Positions 9,335-20,384 of a stretch of DNA of 46,772 bases are shown here, piece by piece. Source of the DNA: Ectocarpus siliculosus. Taxonomy: Eukaryota; Sar; Phaeophyceae; Ectocarpales; Ectocarpaceae. The position numbers and the translations under genes are program-made. Position 1 is the stretch's first letter, and each line of letters opens with the position of its first letter. The notes beneath the pieces are model-generated. The model made no database searches and had not been told where the DNA came from. It saw nothing but the letters and a program-made list of their open reading frames with translations. The stretch lies in contig FN648515.1 of the NCBI GenBank assembly GCA_000310025.1, positions 131,683-178,454 on the forward strand. Reading direction: 5' to 3'.

Positions 9335-11139
9335 TCATCCAGCCGCGGCCGACGCCGGACTCGAAACCGTCAGGTACGGCTTGAAGAAAATGTCCGCGTC
9401 TGCTTTGGACGTAATGTTGTCCGGCGTCAGCTTCTTGTCTTTGGAGATCTTGGACACGCAATTGCCCAAAAATGTGCGCACTCTGCAAGAAAGGGAAATG
9501 GGCGCGAGCCGAGAGAGAACAGGAGGCGACGCTCAGCCCGTGTCCCGAGGGCGATTGCAAAGCCCCCAAAACGTCCACAGTCATCAGACACCGGTAGAAA
9601 ATGCATGGTTCAAAGCCTTCACACATAGGACAGATCAGATCCACGCAGATCGAGCTAAATAGCTCTTTTGTTGAGGGTTATGATATGTCCCTGTTGATCG
9701 TTAGGGCATACTCCGAGTAGGTGTTCGGTGTAAGTTTCCCCGAGGTGATCTGAAGGACATAGGGAACCGGGCCCATACGTAGGGCATTTTTATGTTGGAC
9801 AGGAAGACACAAATAAAAATCATCGATGTTTGAGAGGGGTGGAGGCGAGTTGTTACCCGCGCTCCCACCAATCACATGTCGATAATGTAGGACAGAGATA
9901 TGTGTAGAATATTGACTGGTTGTTTCACGCCGCCGAGCGGGAATCCCCTGAAAGACGTAGCACAGCAACAGAAGCGGCAGCAGCAGCACATACATGATGA
10001 CACGCACACACACGTAGACAACACACGAGACAACAAGCACAGCAGCACACGAGACTGCTGTAGGCCAAGGCCAGCCAAAGGTACACATCATAGGAGGCTT
10101 CGGGTGCGAGACTGTCAGAGCCCGTCGCCTGCTGCTGGCAGCGTAAAAGCGAGGGAAAAGCGAGTGCACACAAGTCAGTCAATCTGCGGTCTTTCTCCGT
10201 CGACTGCCGACAGGCCAATCTTTGATCCACAACAGATGCACCCCGAAACAGCGAGACAATGACGCGTACACACTTAGGGGCCATCGGGGCGATTTTTTTA
10301 GAGCCTGTTGCATGCTGCTAGCAGAGTTAGCAAGGAAAGTAAGTAGTGCACATCCACACAGCAGCAGCAGCAGCAGCAGCAAGCAACAGATTTGAGAGCT
10401 TCTCGTTTACACCATCAAATAACGTCCGGCGTTCACGTCTGGCTGGTGGTGGCGGGTGAGGTGTGTGTGTGTGCAGTGGCAGTGGTGGCCTCTGTGTGGT
10501 GGCCTATATAGGCTACATCCATATCTAACTACACCTGTTTGCCTCTCTCTCTCTCTCCTCCCCTTCTTTTTCGCGCTCGCTTCATTATATTTCGTTGGAC
10601 CCCTACGTACGGGAGGCGACCAGGACATAGGCGATCAGGGTATGTTTGCCAGAGGTGAGCTGAAGGACATAGGTGATCGTGGAATGTTGGTTCGGTGGTG
10701 ACCTGAAGGACACAAGGTGAGCTAGCTCATGATCTGTCCGATGTGTGAAAGCCTAGCCTTGTGAGTGACAATAAAGTGTGCATAGATCGACCGGGTACGG
10801 CCGGGGTAGCACGTCGTCGGAGACTCTCTGTTGGTTGTCCTTGAGGAGGCAACACTACACTCACGTCTGGTTGAAGACCTGGTCGTTGGTAGTATCGAGG
10901 TACTTCCGCTTGATCTTCTTGCTCGGAGGCGCGCCGCCGTTCCTTCCTCCTCCGCACGCCGGAGTGCGGTACTTGTCCGCCCAGTCAGCTGCTCGGAGCA
11001 TGGCGTTGAACCCCGGAGCCTCATAAACATGCAGCAGTTCAGGCCCCAGCTGTCCCTCGGACCCCTGGCTCTCGTCGGGGTTCTCTTTGTTGTACTGCCG
11101 GCGGTCCTCGTCGAGGACTTCAACGAGCCAACGCACCAC
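9335..11139 (-). CDS. Two-exon 3' part of an unidentified conserved-looking gene
   Basis: Exon 10865-11139 (275 nt) follows an acceptor ending TTCCAG. It encodes a hydrophobic start (Val-Val-Arg-Trp-Leu-Val), an acidic Glu/Asp/Asn-rich stretch and a Gly-rich linker, and ends in a Lys-Lys-Ile-Lys-Arg-Lys basic patch. Its donor is GTGAGTG, leaving phase 2. The next acceptor, TTTCTTGCAG, opens exon 9335-9482 in exactly the complementary phase. That exon reads Val-Arg-Thr-Phe-Leu-Gly...Ala-Ala-Ala-Gly and stops at TGA (9335-9337). The ~1.4 kb intron carries short repeats. The upstream exons are not identified; they may be those at 13926-15231, in which case the gap lies inside an intron. No family recognised. 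The basic patch could be a nuclear localisation signal. Confidence 0.6.
10359..10383 (+). repeat. (CAG)n microsatellite
   Basis: About eight CAG/AGC triplets in a row, within the intron of the 9335-11139 gene. Confidence 0.95.
10621..10715 (+). repeat. Short repeated motif around CTGAAGGACATAGG
   Basis: Three variants of GGTGANCTGAAGGACAYARG occur here. A longer version covering ~45 bp (on the minus strand it continues TCACCTCNGGVAAAC) is found again at 9718-9763, and a weaker form near 22613-22635. The role is unknown. It is intronic in the gene above. Confidence 0.55.
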
Positions 11140-13925
11140 CTGGAACATGATGTGAGTCATTACCTAAATGGCAGGGAAGTCGCGCGTCGGCCGAAGACGT
11201 GATTGATATCAGAGCAAGCAGAAACAAGGCGATAGGTAAGGATTGTGTAGCGTCCTGCTTGTCAGCACAAACCACTATTTACCGAACCCATTGGCTTGCT
11301 GGACCATCTGTGGGGGTACAATCGCTTTCTCGAGAGTTCACGTACAAGGGAAAGCAGCCTAGATAGAACAGGGGAAAGAGGGCTAATACAGTAGGGGTTT
11401 GCCAGGTTTGGAGGCCAATACCTTGGCTTCCTTCCTGCCTACACCTCCTTTGAGGTGAAAGAACGGAAGGTATGCGGGGCAAATTGAACAGGGGGGTACA
11501 TGTACCCTTCGGGGACAACAAGGCGTGCCTGGTTTCTCTCCCTCTCTCTCGCTCGGCTCGTGTTGAGCAAAACATATAGCTGGGAGGGAAACAATACACG
11601 GGCTCCCATCTCGACCAAAATATAAGCAAAAGAGCGTAGTGCGGGACGTGGGGCACATCATTCCAAGCAAAAGAAAGTCGATGATGCGCGAGCGGGGGGT
11701 AGGTGGGTGGGCGGGGAAGTGAAGTCATGCCGGGGCCGTTCATAGCAGTGGGACAGCAACTACATGATACAGACACGGTTAAGTTTGATAAGTTCAAGAA
11801 TTCTTTCATTTTTTTTCTTCCACGTACACCTATACTGAATGAAACATTCGGGACACCGTGTGGAACACCGACAGACGAAAGAAAAACGATACCCTCAACC
11901 CTCGCATTGTATGCCCTTCATGTCTCCGCTCCATTCCCCCAAGTTAATTACTCAGCCAACCCGTATAGCCTCCACCCCTGTGGGGCTACCTGACCCTCTC
12001 TCCTCACCCCAACATACAACATATGAATGTTCTCCACAAAACAAAATGACAAAATATTCATAATTTTTTGTGGGCGCTTGTCGTGACCGACCGATTTTGT
12101 GCAACCTGACCCCCCCCCCCCCCCTCTCCTGAACGACGAGGGCGGGCGGGGGGGAAAGCCCAACAATCCTGTATCCACCCCCTCACTCCCTTCTCTATTG
12201 GCCCCCTCTTGGGACCACAGGCTCCCCGCTGTCGAGGGGGGCGCGTCGAGGACAAACTGCAGGCGGGCCTGATCCCTGGGTCCTCCGGGGGGGGGGGGGG
12301 GGGNNNNNNNNNNNNNNNNNNNNNNNNNNNNNNNNNNNNNNNNNNNNNNNNNNNNNNNNNNNNNNNNNNNNNNNNNNNNNNNNNNNNNNNNNNNNNNNNN
12401 NNNATCGGTGTTTCTTCGGGGGGGGGGGGGGGCACGGAGCACAGCTCACTACACCCCCCCTCTGGTCTATGTTTTCAAATTCCGATCCACGACACAAACA
12501 ACGCTTTCCTTCTGAACGCTACATATTCGCCCTGATCACGTTGAGCTGCGTGTCATAAGACATACTAGCTGTCGCTACAACGAGCGACAGCTGATAAATG
12601 TAACTGCTGTCGTCAGACGTGTGGGTCCACGGGTGGAAACAGAGTGCATACACCACACACTTGATACTTCACCTACCTGCTGTACGCTGGTGTGAGACCT
12701 GTGGTAACGTTACCTTTCACCTGCCCCCCCCCGTCCACATCCCGCTTTCGTGATCATACATACCCCCCGCATACTATTGCTGAAGCTCCTGTTCCCTCTT
12801 TTTTGTTCGGTGTTGTCCAACTGCTAGCAAAACAGAAGGACACAAGTCAGTTCTCGTCACCTAGCGCACCAATCGTCTTGGTACCACTTCGAGCGTGTGC
12901 TCCATTGCGATATCTAGGGCCGTGACAGTTGTGTTAGGCATAGGTGCTGTGTGTGGGAAGACCTTCGTGGCGGCGTGGAATCTAAATCGCTTTTTTTTTG
13001 CCCGGGCAATCGGGCCACATCGCAAGGCGAAAACGCCAAACCGGATTTCACATCGCCACGATGCTCTCACCCCACACAGCACTCAATGCCCAACACAACT
13101 ATCTTGCCCAGAGACACCACAATGGATCACACGCTGGAAGTGGTGCGATGGCGATCGGCGTCCTAGGTGTCGAGAACTAACGTGGTGCTGTGCTCACATT
13201 GCTGGCAGTTGATGAACGCGGCGGTAACAAAAAATCATGCACGACAGACAGCACAATGCATACCGTCATCACACCACAGAGAGTCCAGCCCAATCGAGCC
13301 CAGATGCTATTGCCCGCTGTGCGTGTGTTGTCTGCTGTGTGGTGTCGCCCGCAGTGCGTATGTTCTCTGCTGCAATCCTCTGTGCGTTCCGAGAACAAAA
13401 GTGCATCTGCTGACCCCTGTATTCGAAAATCAAGTCATGTACTCTAAAACTGAATAGACTGTACAAACGGTTTGGTCTTGATGGGGCCCTATATTGCGGC
13501 GAGACCTCAGGCCAGATTAGAAATCTCGCTTCGCTCGAGCAAAATCTAAAAACAGGTTAAAATGTCTCACCCGAGCGTCGAAATCCTTGTCCCGGCTGAG
13601 CGCGAAGATCTCCCTCAGGGGCCGATTTGTGTGCTGGTCGCGAACGGTTCGGAACGCTCGCCCCGCAAGCTCTCCGGTCGATGCATGCTGCGCGTTTGTC
13701 GAAACGTCAGTCCAACACAAGTAACAGTTCGACTTTCGGGTTTTGCGAGAAAGCTACTTTGAACCTTGCAGCAGTTGCCGACAAATCAAAACACGCGCCA
13801 AGAAAAATGTGTTCGAGCCGGGCGACGACATGTATCCGCGAGCTATTGAATGAGGAAAACAAAGAGGGAGAGCGCAAAAGCAGCGGGTCGTAGCCTACGA
13901 CCACAACCGCTTCATGTAGTAAGCT
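11140..13925. other. Gap-containing region, no gene confidently seen
   Basis: The 11279-11809 minus ORF has no coding character that I trust. The sequence 12600-13900 shows short ORFs only. If the exons at 13926-15231 and 9335-11139 belong to one gene, this is its large intron. Confidence 0.4.
12304..12403. other. Assembly gap of exactly 100 N
   Basis: One hundred N lie between G-homopolymer runs on both sides (about 12288-12303 and 12418-12432). The round number indicates a gap of unknown real size. Confidence 0.99.
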
Positions 13926-15231
13926 TCAGGAATCACGCAACACGCCGCGGGTATGTATTGCCGAATAGTACGCCTTTCGCCAGTATGCTCGCAAATATGT
14001 CTTCTGGTACAACCAAGTAGCCCACGACACGTGACCAAAACCATATTCTTTGGAGAGCATGTGCTTGAGCTTATCATAGTACAAGAGAGAAACATGCGCG
14101 TCCCTGTTGAAGCATATATCGACCACCATTTTTGCTCCATTTGGCGCCGAAGGCAACAAGATTGTGTTCTGAGGCACGCTGCAATAGCTCTCTCCGATTC
14201 ACTGGCTGTAATTCAATGAGCGAAAAAAAATACTTCCGCAACACGCACACGCACACGCACAATATGAGCACAAAACAACACGGCACAAGCCAATACGGAC
14301 TAATCTACGACGAAGAACCCGCCATCGCCTTCCCAAGGGCACACACTCACCAAGACATTGTGGAGAAAACAGAATGAACAACGCCCAACAGCACACAAGT
14401 TGCGTCGTCCCCGAGAGGCAACCACCACACAAAAGACGAATCAGCCACTCACATGCTTCAATTCCTTGAGCAACGTCTCTTTAAGCTGGGCGAGGGCAAT
14501 GAGGCATGATTGCCGACGCGCGGGAACCTCGTTCTCCCTGAAACTATCATCCTCGGACTCCTCCTCGTCGGCGGTCTCGATGTTCCTCTTGGCTACGCGG
14601 TCGAGGGTTGCCGTGAGGCTGTCGAAGATGACAAGCCGATGGCCTTGTACATTTCGCAGGACCTGGTCGTCAATGCCGCGACAAACTTTGCTGAAAAGCG
14701 TGCGGCAGCGGGCATTACGGCGACAAATGCGTGCGACAGGATGGGGGGAGGGGCGAGGGGGGGGGGGTTAGTGGAAAAACACAAGACGTTTTCTTCGGCG
14801 ACACCCAAAGAAGAGTGGTGGCGCGTTTTCGCATTGGGGGCTGGAACCCATTCCCAAGGGGATCGAGAGCTGGCCGGCGTGTCTCTCTCTTTCATTGTCG
14901 TCTTCCGTAATGATGACGTTGCAAATCCTTTGCTTCTCGGCGAGAACCTACGATGAGCTCTCCAGAGCGGCTCAGCCCGACGTCCTCATCAGGGGCTACA
15001 ATACGCCACAACGATTTTCATGTCCAATCTTGCACAGCAGTGGGGTCGAGGCTGTGTAGCTGAGCCTAGCTGTTGAGAGCTTTCGAACCTTACCACTAAA
15101 TTGATGTTATTGGCTAGCAGCGCGCCCTTCACCGCCGCTTCGCTGCCCGTCAGAGGGTGGGACATGTGCTTCGCCAGGAATGAAACGAGACGCTTCCCGT
15201 CCTTGTAGTCGTCCACGTCGATCCACCTGGT
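13926..15231 (-). CDS. Unidentified multi-exon gene, four phased exons
   Basis: Exon 15094-15231 (138 nt, phase 0) has acceptor TGTGCAG and donor GTAAGG; it encodes Thr-Arg-Trp-Ile-Asp-Val-Asp...Asn-Asn-Ile-Asn-Leu-Val. Exon 14805-14947 (143 nt) begins after ATCGTAG and reads Val-Leu-Ala-Glu-Lys-Gln-Arg, leaving phase 2 at donor GTGTCG. Exon 14453-14690 (238 nt) follows a CACTAAC branch-like site and TTTTCAG. It completes that codon and encodes an acidic stretch with three Glu in a row, then a leucine/lysine helix, with donor GTGAGT in phase 0. The next strong acceptor (TTGAATTACAG) opens at 14205 in phase 0 (Pro-Val-Asn-Arg-Arg-Glu-Leu-Leu). That frame stops at about 14074, whereas an overlapping frame with better composition (Tyr/Trp-rich) runs on to 13926; a frameshift or an unseen intron may lie here. 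A candidate first exon (Met-Arg-Glu-Ser-Ala-Glu-Glu) is near 15700. Family not recognised. Confidence 0.6.
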
Positions 15232-15578
15232 CTGCACAGCAATAGATACAAGCAGGGACAGGGACGAGCAGCACGGAGATCAAACAATGGTAACATTAAA
15301 TTCAAGGCCGCGACACGAGGGATTAGTGTTTGATTCTCTCTTCTCTGCGCGCTGTCTTCGAATGTAGTGTGCGAACAGGTACTTAATTTATTTTTTGGCA
15401 CGTATACGTACTGCAGGGATTGTAGGTGCACTTCTTCTTGACGCCGGCCCTTTCCTTGCAAAGTGTGAGTGTTCTTTATACTGTATCTTCTGATGGCTCT
15501 AGCATTTTTGTGACCACCGACCGAGTCTTCGCTAGATTTTGGGAATAGCAACTGACACTTGTTTATTGTGAAGAAAAG

Positions 15579-15604
15579 AACAACAACAACAACAACAACA
15601 ACAG
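15579..15604 (+). repeat. (AAC)n microsatellite
   Basis: About eight AAC triplets, upstream of the exons of the 13926-15231 gene. Confidence 0.95.
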
Positions 15605-16094
15605 CGAAAGATATGAATATGACAACCAGGGTGACTCTGCTTCTCGACGCCCGCACTCGTTCGGTTGCATATCCTCCTCACTCCTCAGCTCCTCAGCGCT
15701 CTCCCGCATCCCACTCTTGCCCAGCCTTCGTGAGTCTCTTTTCTACTCTTCTCTTTCGTATGCACAGATGTCGGAAAGGCGAGTATCTTTCAGCCAGTCA
15801 ACCTCGTTTAAAACTCACCAACCGCATCTTTTACGCGATAAAAAAACATGTATCTTGGAATCGCTTCCTTAAGCGTGACGGCGGAAGCCCCCGAAGCCCC
15901 CGAAGCCCCTTGCACTTGTACTGTAGTGTGAGGATTCACTTTGCGTGCCGAAAGATCGCCGTTGTGCCTCGGCTAAGAGCAAAAAACACAAATAGAGACC
16001 AGCAGGGAGACACAGGCAGCCCACCCCAAAAGCACGCTTATCAGCAATGCGCACAGGACTCACATAGTGCAATACTATTCACCCATGCCTAACC

Positions 16095-16684
16095 TCTCTG
16101 ACGTGGGGCAGATATCCTTTCCAGATCCAATCTACTGCCTACCGGTACTGCAAGATTCAAACGCAAAATACCACCTGAGGGTGCATACAGCACCCTGAAC
16201 ACGTGATCAACCCGGTGCCGCATCCGTGGGGGAGAGCAGAGCAAGCGTACACCGGAGCCGATGCTAACGTACTGCCTCGGTGCTTGATGTTGTTGTGATT
16301 GCGGTGCGTGTGGCTCCCAGTATTGGGAGTGGAGGGTGGTTCGTCTGCTGTGTGCAAAATTTCGCACAAAGGCAAGGGTTTTCGGGACTACAGCTCTGAT
16401 CACAGCTCCGATCACAGCTCTCTATTTGTAGTACAGATTAGTACAATTTATCACGATTTTTATGCATTTTGTGCGATAGTGGATGATGGTCTCGATTCTC
16501 TGATGCGCGGGCCGTTTATTTCGTCGATCTGGCGCTTCTGTGAGGCGGTTTCCCGTCAGTGTATGCTCTGTCCAAACATGAGGTGGAGAAGATGTGCCAA
16601 CAGGTATTGCTTGGACAGGTACATCTTCTGTGCGGACGGTTGCTGTCGGAGACGGCATGCACACCTGCTCAGAAACTACTCCTG
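16095..16684. other. No gene seen
   Basis: Single-copy sequence with a small triple repeat, TCTGATCACAGCTCCGATCA, near 16393. It ends where repeat copy B begins. Confidence 0.4.
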
Positions 16685-16784
16685 CTGTACAGTCTATTTC
16701 TCTCCGCATAGCTGCTACTGCTGTACAACAGTAGTACTACTGTACTCACTCCTGTTCGTCACCCTTACATACACCGCGTCCCTA

Positions 16785-16816
16785 TCCCTGTGAGCCCATG
16801 TGGGGGCTCACAGGGA
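16785..16816. repeat. Perfect 13-bp-stem hairpin, copy B, loop inverted
   Basis: Same stem as at 638-669, but with loop ATGTGG (16798-16803) instead of CCACAT, so the 32 bp are the reverse complement of copy A while the flanks are not inverted. Confidence 0.9.
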
Positions 16817-17019
16817 CCCACTGCTGCACTATCCTTGCCGCCGTGACTTATGGATGTACACGCACGCTTGGAAAATCTTTGACCGCAGAGAGCCAGTTGT
16901 GGGGAAAAAGACATAAAAATTCAAATCAACCCAGTCACGAAATGAAGTTGGGTCATAGTCTACAGCAGTACTGACATCTTCGGAGAGATCCCTGGGAACG
17001 AATGGGAGAGCGAGCCAGC

Positions 17020-17062
17020 GAGAGAGAGAGAGAGAGAGAGAGAGCGAAAGAGAGAGAGAGAC

Positions 17063-17135
<73 letters not shown>

Positions 17136-17186
17136 GACAGGCAGACAGAGAGAGAGAGAGAAAGAGAGAAAGAGACAGAGAGACAC

Positions 17187-17217
<31 letters not shown>

Positions 17218-17300
17218 GAGAGACAAACAGAGAGAGAGAAAGACAGAAAGAGAGAAACACACAGAGACAGAGAAAGAAAGAGAGGGAGAGAGAGTATAGA
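17020..17300 (+). repeat. (GA)n-rich microsatellite, copy B
   Basis: Counterpart of 879-1117, with additional GAGA runs and interruptions of the ACAGA and GCGA type. Confidence 0.95.
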
Positions 17301-17387
17301 GGTCGTGGCGGGTTTATTATTGGGTGCAAATCCAAAGGGACGGGGCAAAAGGTTCATACTACATCGGGTGGGTGTTCCCCCCTCACC

Positions 17388-17537
17388 TCATCCGTGAGGG
17401 TTGTCACGCAACCTTCGCACTTTGGTCCTGATCTTCGCGACGTGCTTCTGCATCTTTTCCTCCTTCTTCTGCAGTTGAGACTGCGACTGTGCTGCTGCAG
17501 CATGCTGGGGGTGAGCAGTATTGCCCGTGCTGCTCAT
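17388..17537 (-). CDS. Short coiled-coil ORF inside repeat copy B
   Basis: 49 codons from ATG 17537 to TGA. A Ser/Thr/Ala/Gln-rich start is followed by a Lys/Glu-rich helix with heptad-like spacing and an Arg-Arg-Leu-Arg end. Upstream on the minus strand lies GCAAAG|AG, which could be an acceptor, so this may be the last exon of a longer gene carried by the repeat. It is conserved in copy A except for a one-base shift at the very end. Function unknown. Confidence 0.4.
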   Translation of the reverse strand: MSSTGNTAHPQHAAAAQSQSQLQKKEEKMQKHVAKIRTKVRRLRDNPHG

Positions 17538-17825
17538 AGCGCTGATGGTGTATATGCTCTTTGCACGTAAGAGGGACGGGAGCGCGGGAAGGGAGGGACA
17601 CACTGGCTCTGTCGTGCGTGTCCACGTCAGCTCCAACCATTTTTTTCTCGGGAGCCCCCCCCCCCTATGGAAATTATGCACCTTCCGTGGGCCCCCTCCG
17701 CACTCCAATCTGCGCGCCCCCGAGTTGTTCCTCCCTTGTTCCTCCGCACACACACATTGAATAACTACAATCGCGTGTTGTTGCCGGCATTGCGATGACC
17801 TCGATATTTTTTTCCCCTTGGCGAG

Positions 17826-18411
17826 ATGACTCCCAAGGTTGCCGCACCGCCGAGATTGCCAAGGTTGCGTGTTGCCCGTATTGCGATGACCTTTGGATTC
17901 TTTATCCCTTGGCGAGGTGACTCCCAAGGTTGCCGCACCGCCGAGATTGCCAAGGTAGCGTGTTGCCGGCATTGTGATAACCTTTGGATGTTTTACCCCT
18001 TGGCGTGGTGACTCCCAAGGTTGCCGCACGGCCGAGATTGGCAAGGTAGCGTGTTGCCCGTATTGCGATGACCTTTGGATTCTTTATCCCTTGGCGAGGT
18101 GACTCCCAAGGTTGCCGCACCGCCGAGATTGCCAAGGTTGCGTGTTGCCGGCATTGTGATAACCTTTGGATGATTTACCCCTTGGCGTGGTGACTCCCAA
18201 GGTTGCCGCACGGCCGAGATTGCCAAGGTAGCGTGTTGCCGGCATTGTGATGGCCTTTGGATGTTTTACCCCTTGGCGTGGTGACTCCCAAGGTTGCCGC
18301 ACGGCCGAGATTGCCAAGGTAGCGTGTTGCCGGCATTGTGATAACCTTTGGATGTTTTACCCCTTGGCGTGGTGACTCCCAAGGTTGCCGCACGGCCGAG
18401 ATTGTCAAGGT
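17826..18411 (+). repeat. 91-bp minisatellite, 7 units (copy B)
   Basis: TGACTCCCAAGGTTGCCGCA recurs at 91-bp steps from about 17826. Two unit types are mixed: one with CCTTTGGATTCTTTATCCC, one with CCTTTGGATGTTTTACCCC. Their order differs from copy A, consistent with unequal exchange. Confidence 0.95.
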
Positions 18412-18504
18412 ACAAAATTTAGGAAAATGAGGCACATCCACCTTGGCAAGGTGGGGGGGGGAGGGGTATTTTCTCCACAAGGGGGTTCGACCTCCACCTG
18501 TGTA

Positions 18505-20269
18505 CTATAGCGGATCATTGCAGCATACGTGTGTGTGCGGAGAATTTTTGAAAACCAGCACAACCTTTCCAACACCCTCACATTACAACGTCTCGTGCAT
18601 CAAAACCAGGACACCTATAAATTGGTTTGGACCACACTCAAACCAACAAGAAAATAGGGAAAACGCAGCACTGCCAATGGCATAAACAGTGGGTTGGTGG
18701 CGTGTCCACGCTCGGTATGCGGAGATAGCGGAAAAGGACGGGATAAGAAAAAAACAATATGTACGAAATCTACGAACCGCTGTGGTAGAGCATCAATCAA
18801 GAGGTGATGACAACCAACTGGCATAACGGCACAGGTATAGAGCAGATTGCCTACAGGAACTCGCAGCCATATGGATGGATGAAAGCCCCTGCCGGTTGTA
18901 CCAGGTGAAGAGCATGTGTGTATGGCGCAATGGCCCCGAAAAAACGTTGTGTCCAGAGCGCAACATGCGGTGCATTAGCATTTTGTGAGGAAAGTGCGTG
19001 TACAGCAGTCCATGTCATCTGGTGTGGTCCCCATCAGCACACATGTCCTCTGATGCGATACCTTGTTGCCATCCTCAACAGCAAACCAACCTGTTATACC
19101 TCCCTCCGTCCAGGACAAGCACTGGTAGCCATGGTGCGTGCATGAGAGATACGATCTCGTGTTGTGCGCAGGACTCAAGCATTCCAGCAGCACAGCAAAG
19201 TAAAGCACGACAATTTTCTGACGTACACCCGGTGAACAGTTTTACACTGGAATAAAATGTGGTGCCAGCTCTAAAAAAACAAATCCACCATCATCTTGGT
19301 TTTAGAGTGGGAGTCAAAAAAGATTTATTTCGTGCATGCATTTAGTTGTAGATTCGCGTGTCCGCTGTGTTACGTTCTTGAGGATCATAATCCCCCCCCC
19401 CACGGGGAGCGATACCATGAACAGGGTGCAACTCACCAGTGTCTTCGATACCCCTATGAGGGGGCCCATTTCATCGAAAAATAGGTCTGTTTAAGTCATG
19501 CATCCGAGGTGGTAGCGATTGAGTTCTACACGATTGTGAGCGAATCCACCCTCTCTAAAAGAGATCGTCAGTTGAAGCAAGCAGCAACTGAGCCAAAAGT
19601 AGACGGCCCTGCGTGTAAACAAAACTAAAGTTATCCTTACTCCTCTACCATGTCACAGTGGTTATAACGCTATTGCTTAAGGTAGCTCACTCATGTGTTA
19701 GCGTAACAAGCACTGGCTAGGGTTCAATTACTTTTTTCCATTTCATGGTCAGGTTCATGGTCTCTTACCATTTAAGTCAAGGGGGGACTAACAAGGGGGA
19801 ACTAATCAAGGAGGGACTAGCAAGGGGGGTCTACCTCCTGCTGCATTGACTCACAACTGGTTGCTGCTTAGCGATGTGGGTCAAAGTTCCTCTTCCGAGA
19901 TTGGCCGTGTTAACAGTGAGCGATCACCCAAAACACGTGTTGAGGCGGAGCTCTAGCGGGGCTCCGCCAATGATTCAGGTACACCCTGGGGTATACCCTA
20001 GCCCTCCTCAAACCATCGTGAAATGGAATGATTCTCAGTATTTAGCGCCCGTTTATGACATCAAACTTGACTTCACACAGGGTACCAATATCCCAGGATC
20101 CGTTTGCTAGCTTCGTTCGTCTTGTACTCAAGGCCTTAGATTCGAATATTTGAGTTATATGGAAACGATACACGAGAATGCCGAATTTGAGGGGACAAGC
20201 CGAACGATTAGAGATCCCGTCCTCACCCATTCCAAAAAGTTACGTTATTGGATCTGGCTACAGTGGGAG
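18505..20269. other. No gene confidently seen
   Basis: Only short ORFs without splice partners. A 78-codon frame at 19874-20110 has no recognisable domain. A short G-rich tandem repeat is at 19779-19829. Confidence 0.4.
19779..19829 (+). repeat. Short tandem repeat, ~17 bp, G-rich
   Basis: Four AAGGGGGGACTAAC-like units (AAGGGGGAACTAAT, AAGGAGGGACTAGC) ending AAGGGGGG. Confidence 0.8.
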
Positions 20270-20384
20270 CCCATGGGCTGACGTGGACACCCATGGGCTT
20301 CCCTGGACACCCATTCCCTTGCCCATGGGGTCCCATGGGCACCGTCGCCCTTGCCGATGGGACCCCATGGGATAGCACCCATGG
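20270..20384 (+). repeat. Cluster of CCCATGGG palindromes
   Basis: Perfect CCCATGGG occurs at 20270, 20290, 20322, 20332 and 20364, with a CCCATGG at 20378 and degenerate versions between (CCCATTCCC, CGATGGGA). The repeated GTGGACACCCATGGG context suggests local duplication. No coding frame is supported. Confidence 0.9.

Larger units (their letters stand above)
16685..18504 (+). repeat. Large dispersed repeat, copy B
   Basis: Second copy of the 538-2147 repeat, in the same orientation and about 16 kb downstream. It is longer because it has seven 91-bp units and a longer GA tract. It ends at the same CACCTGTGTA string. Flanking sequences differ from copy A on the right. On the left, similarity begins at CTGTANTCTATTTCTC, and nothing before that matches. 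Confidence 0.8.

Noticed and set aside
12195-12535. Proline- or glycine-rich ORFs spanning the N gap
   Set aside because: They translate N and G homopolymers and contain no real sequence evidence.
17388-18044. 218-codon minus-strand ORF across the minisatellite and C-rich segment
   Set aside because: Most of it is three-frame translation of a 91-bp repeat. Only the last 49 codons have independent coding character.
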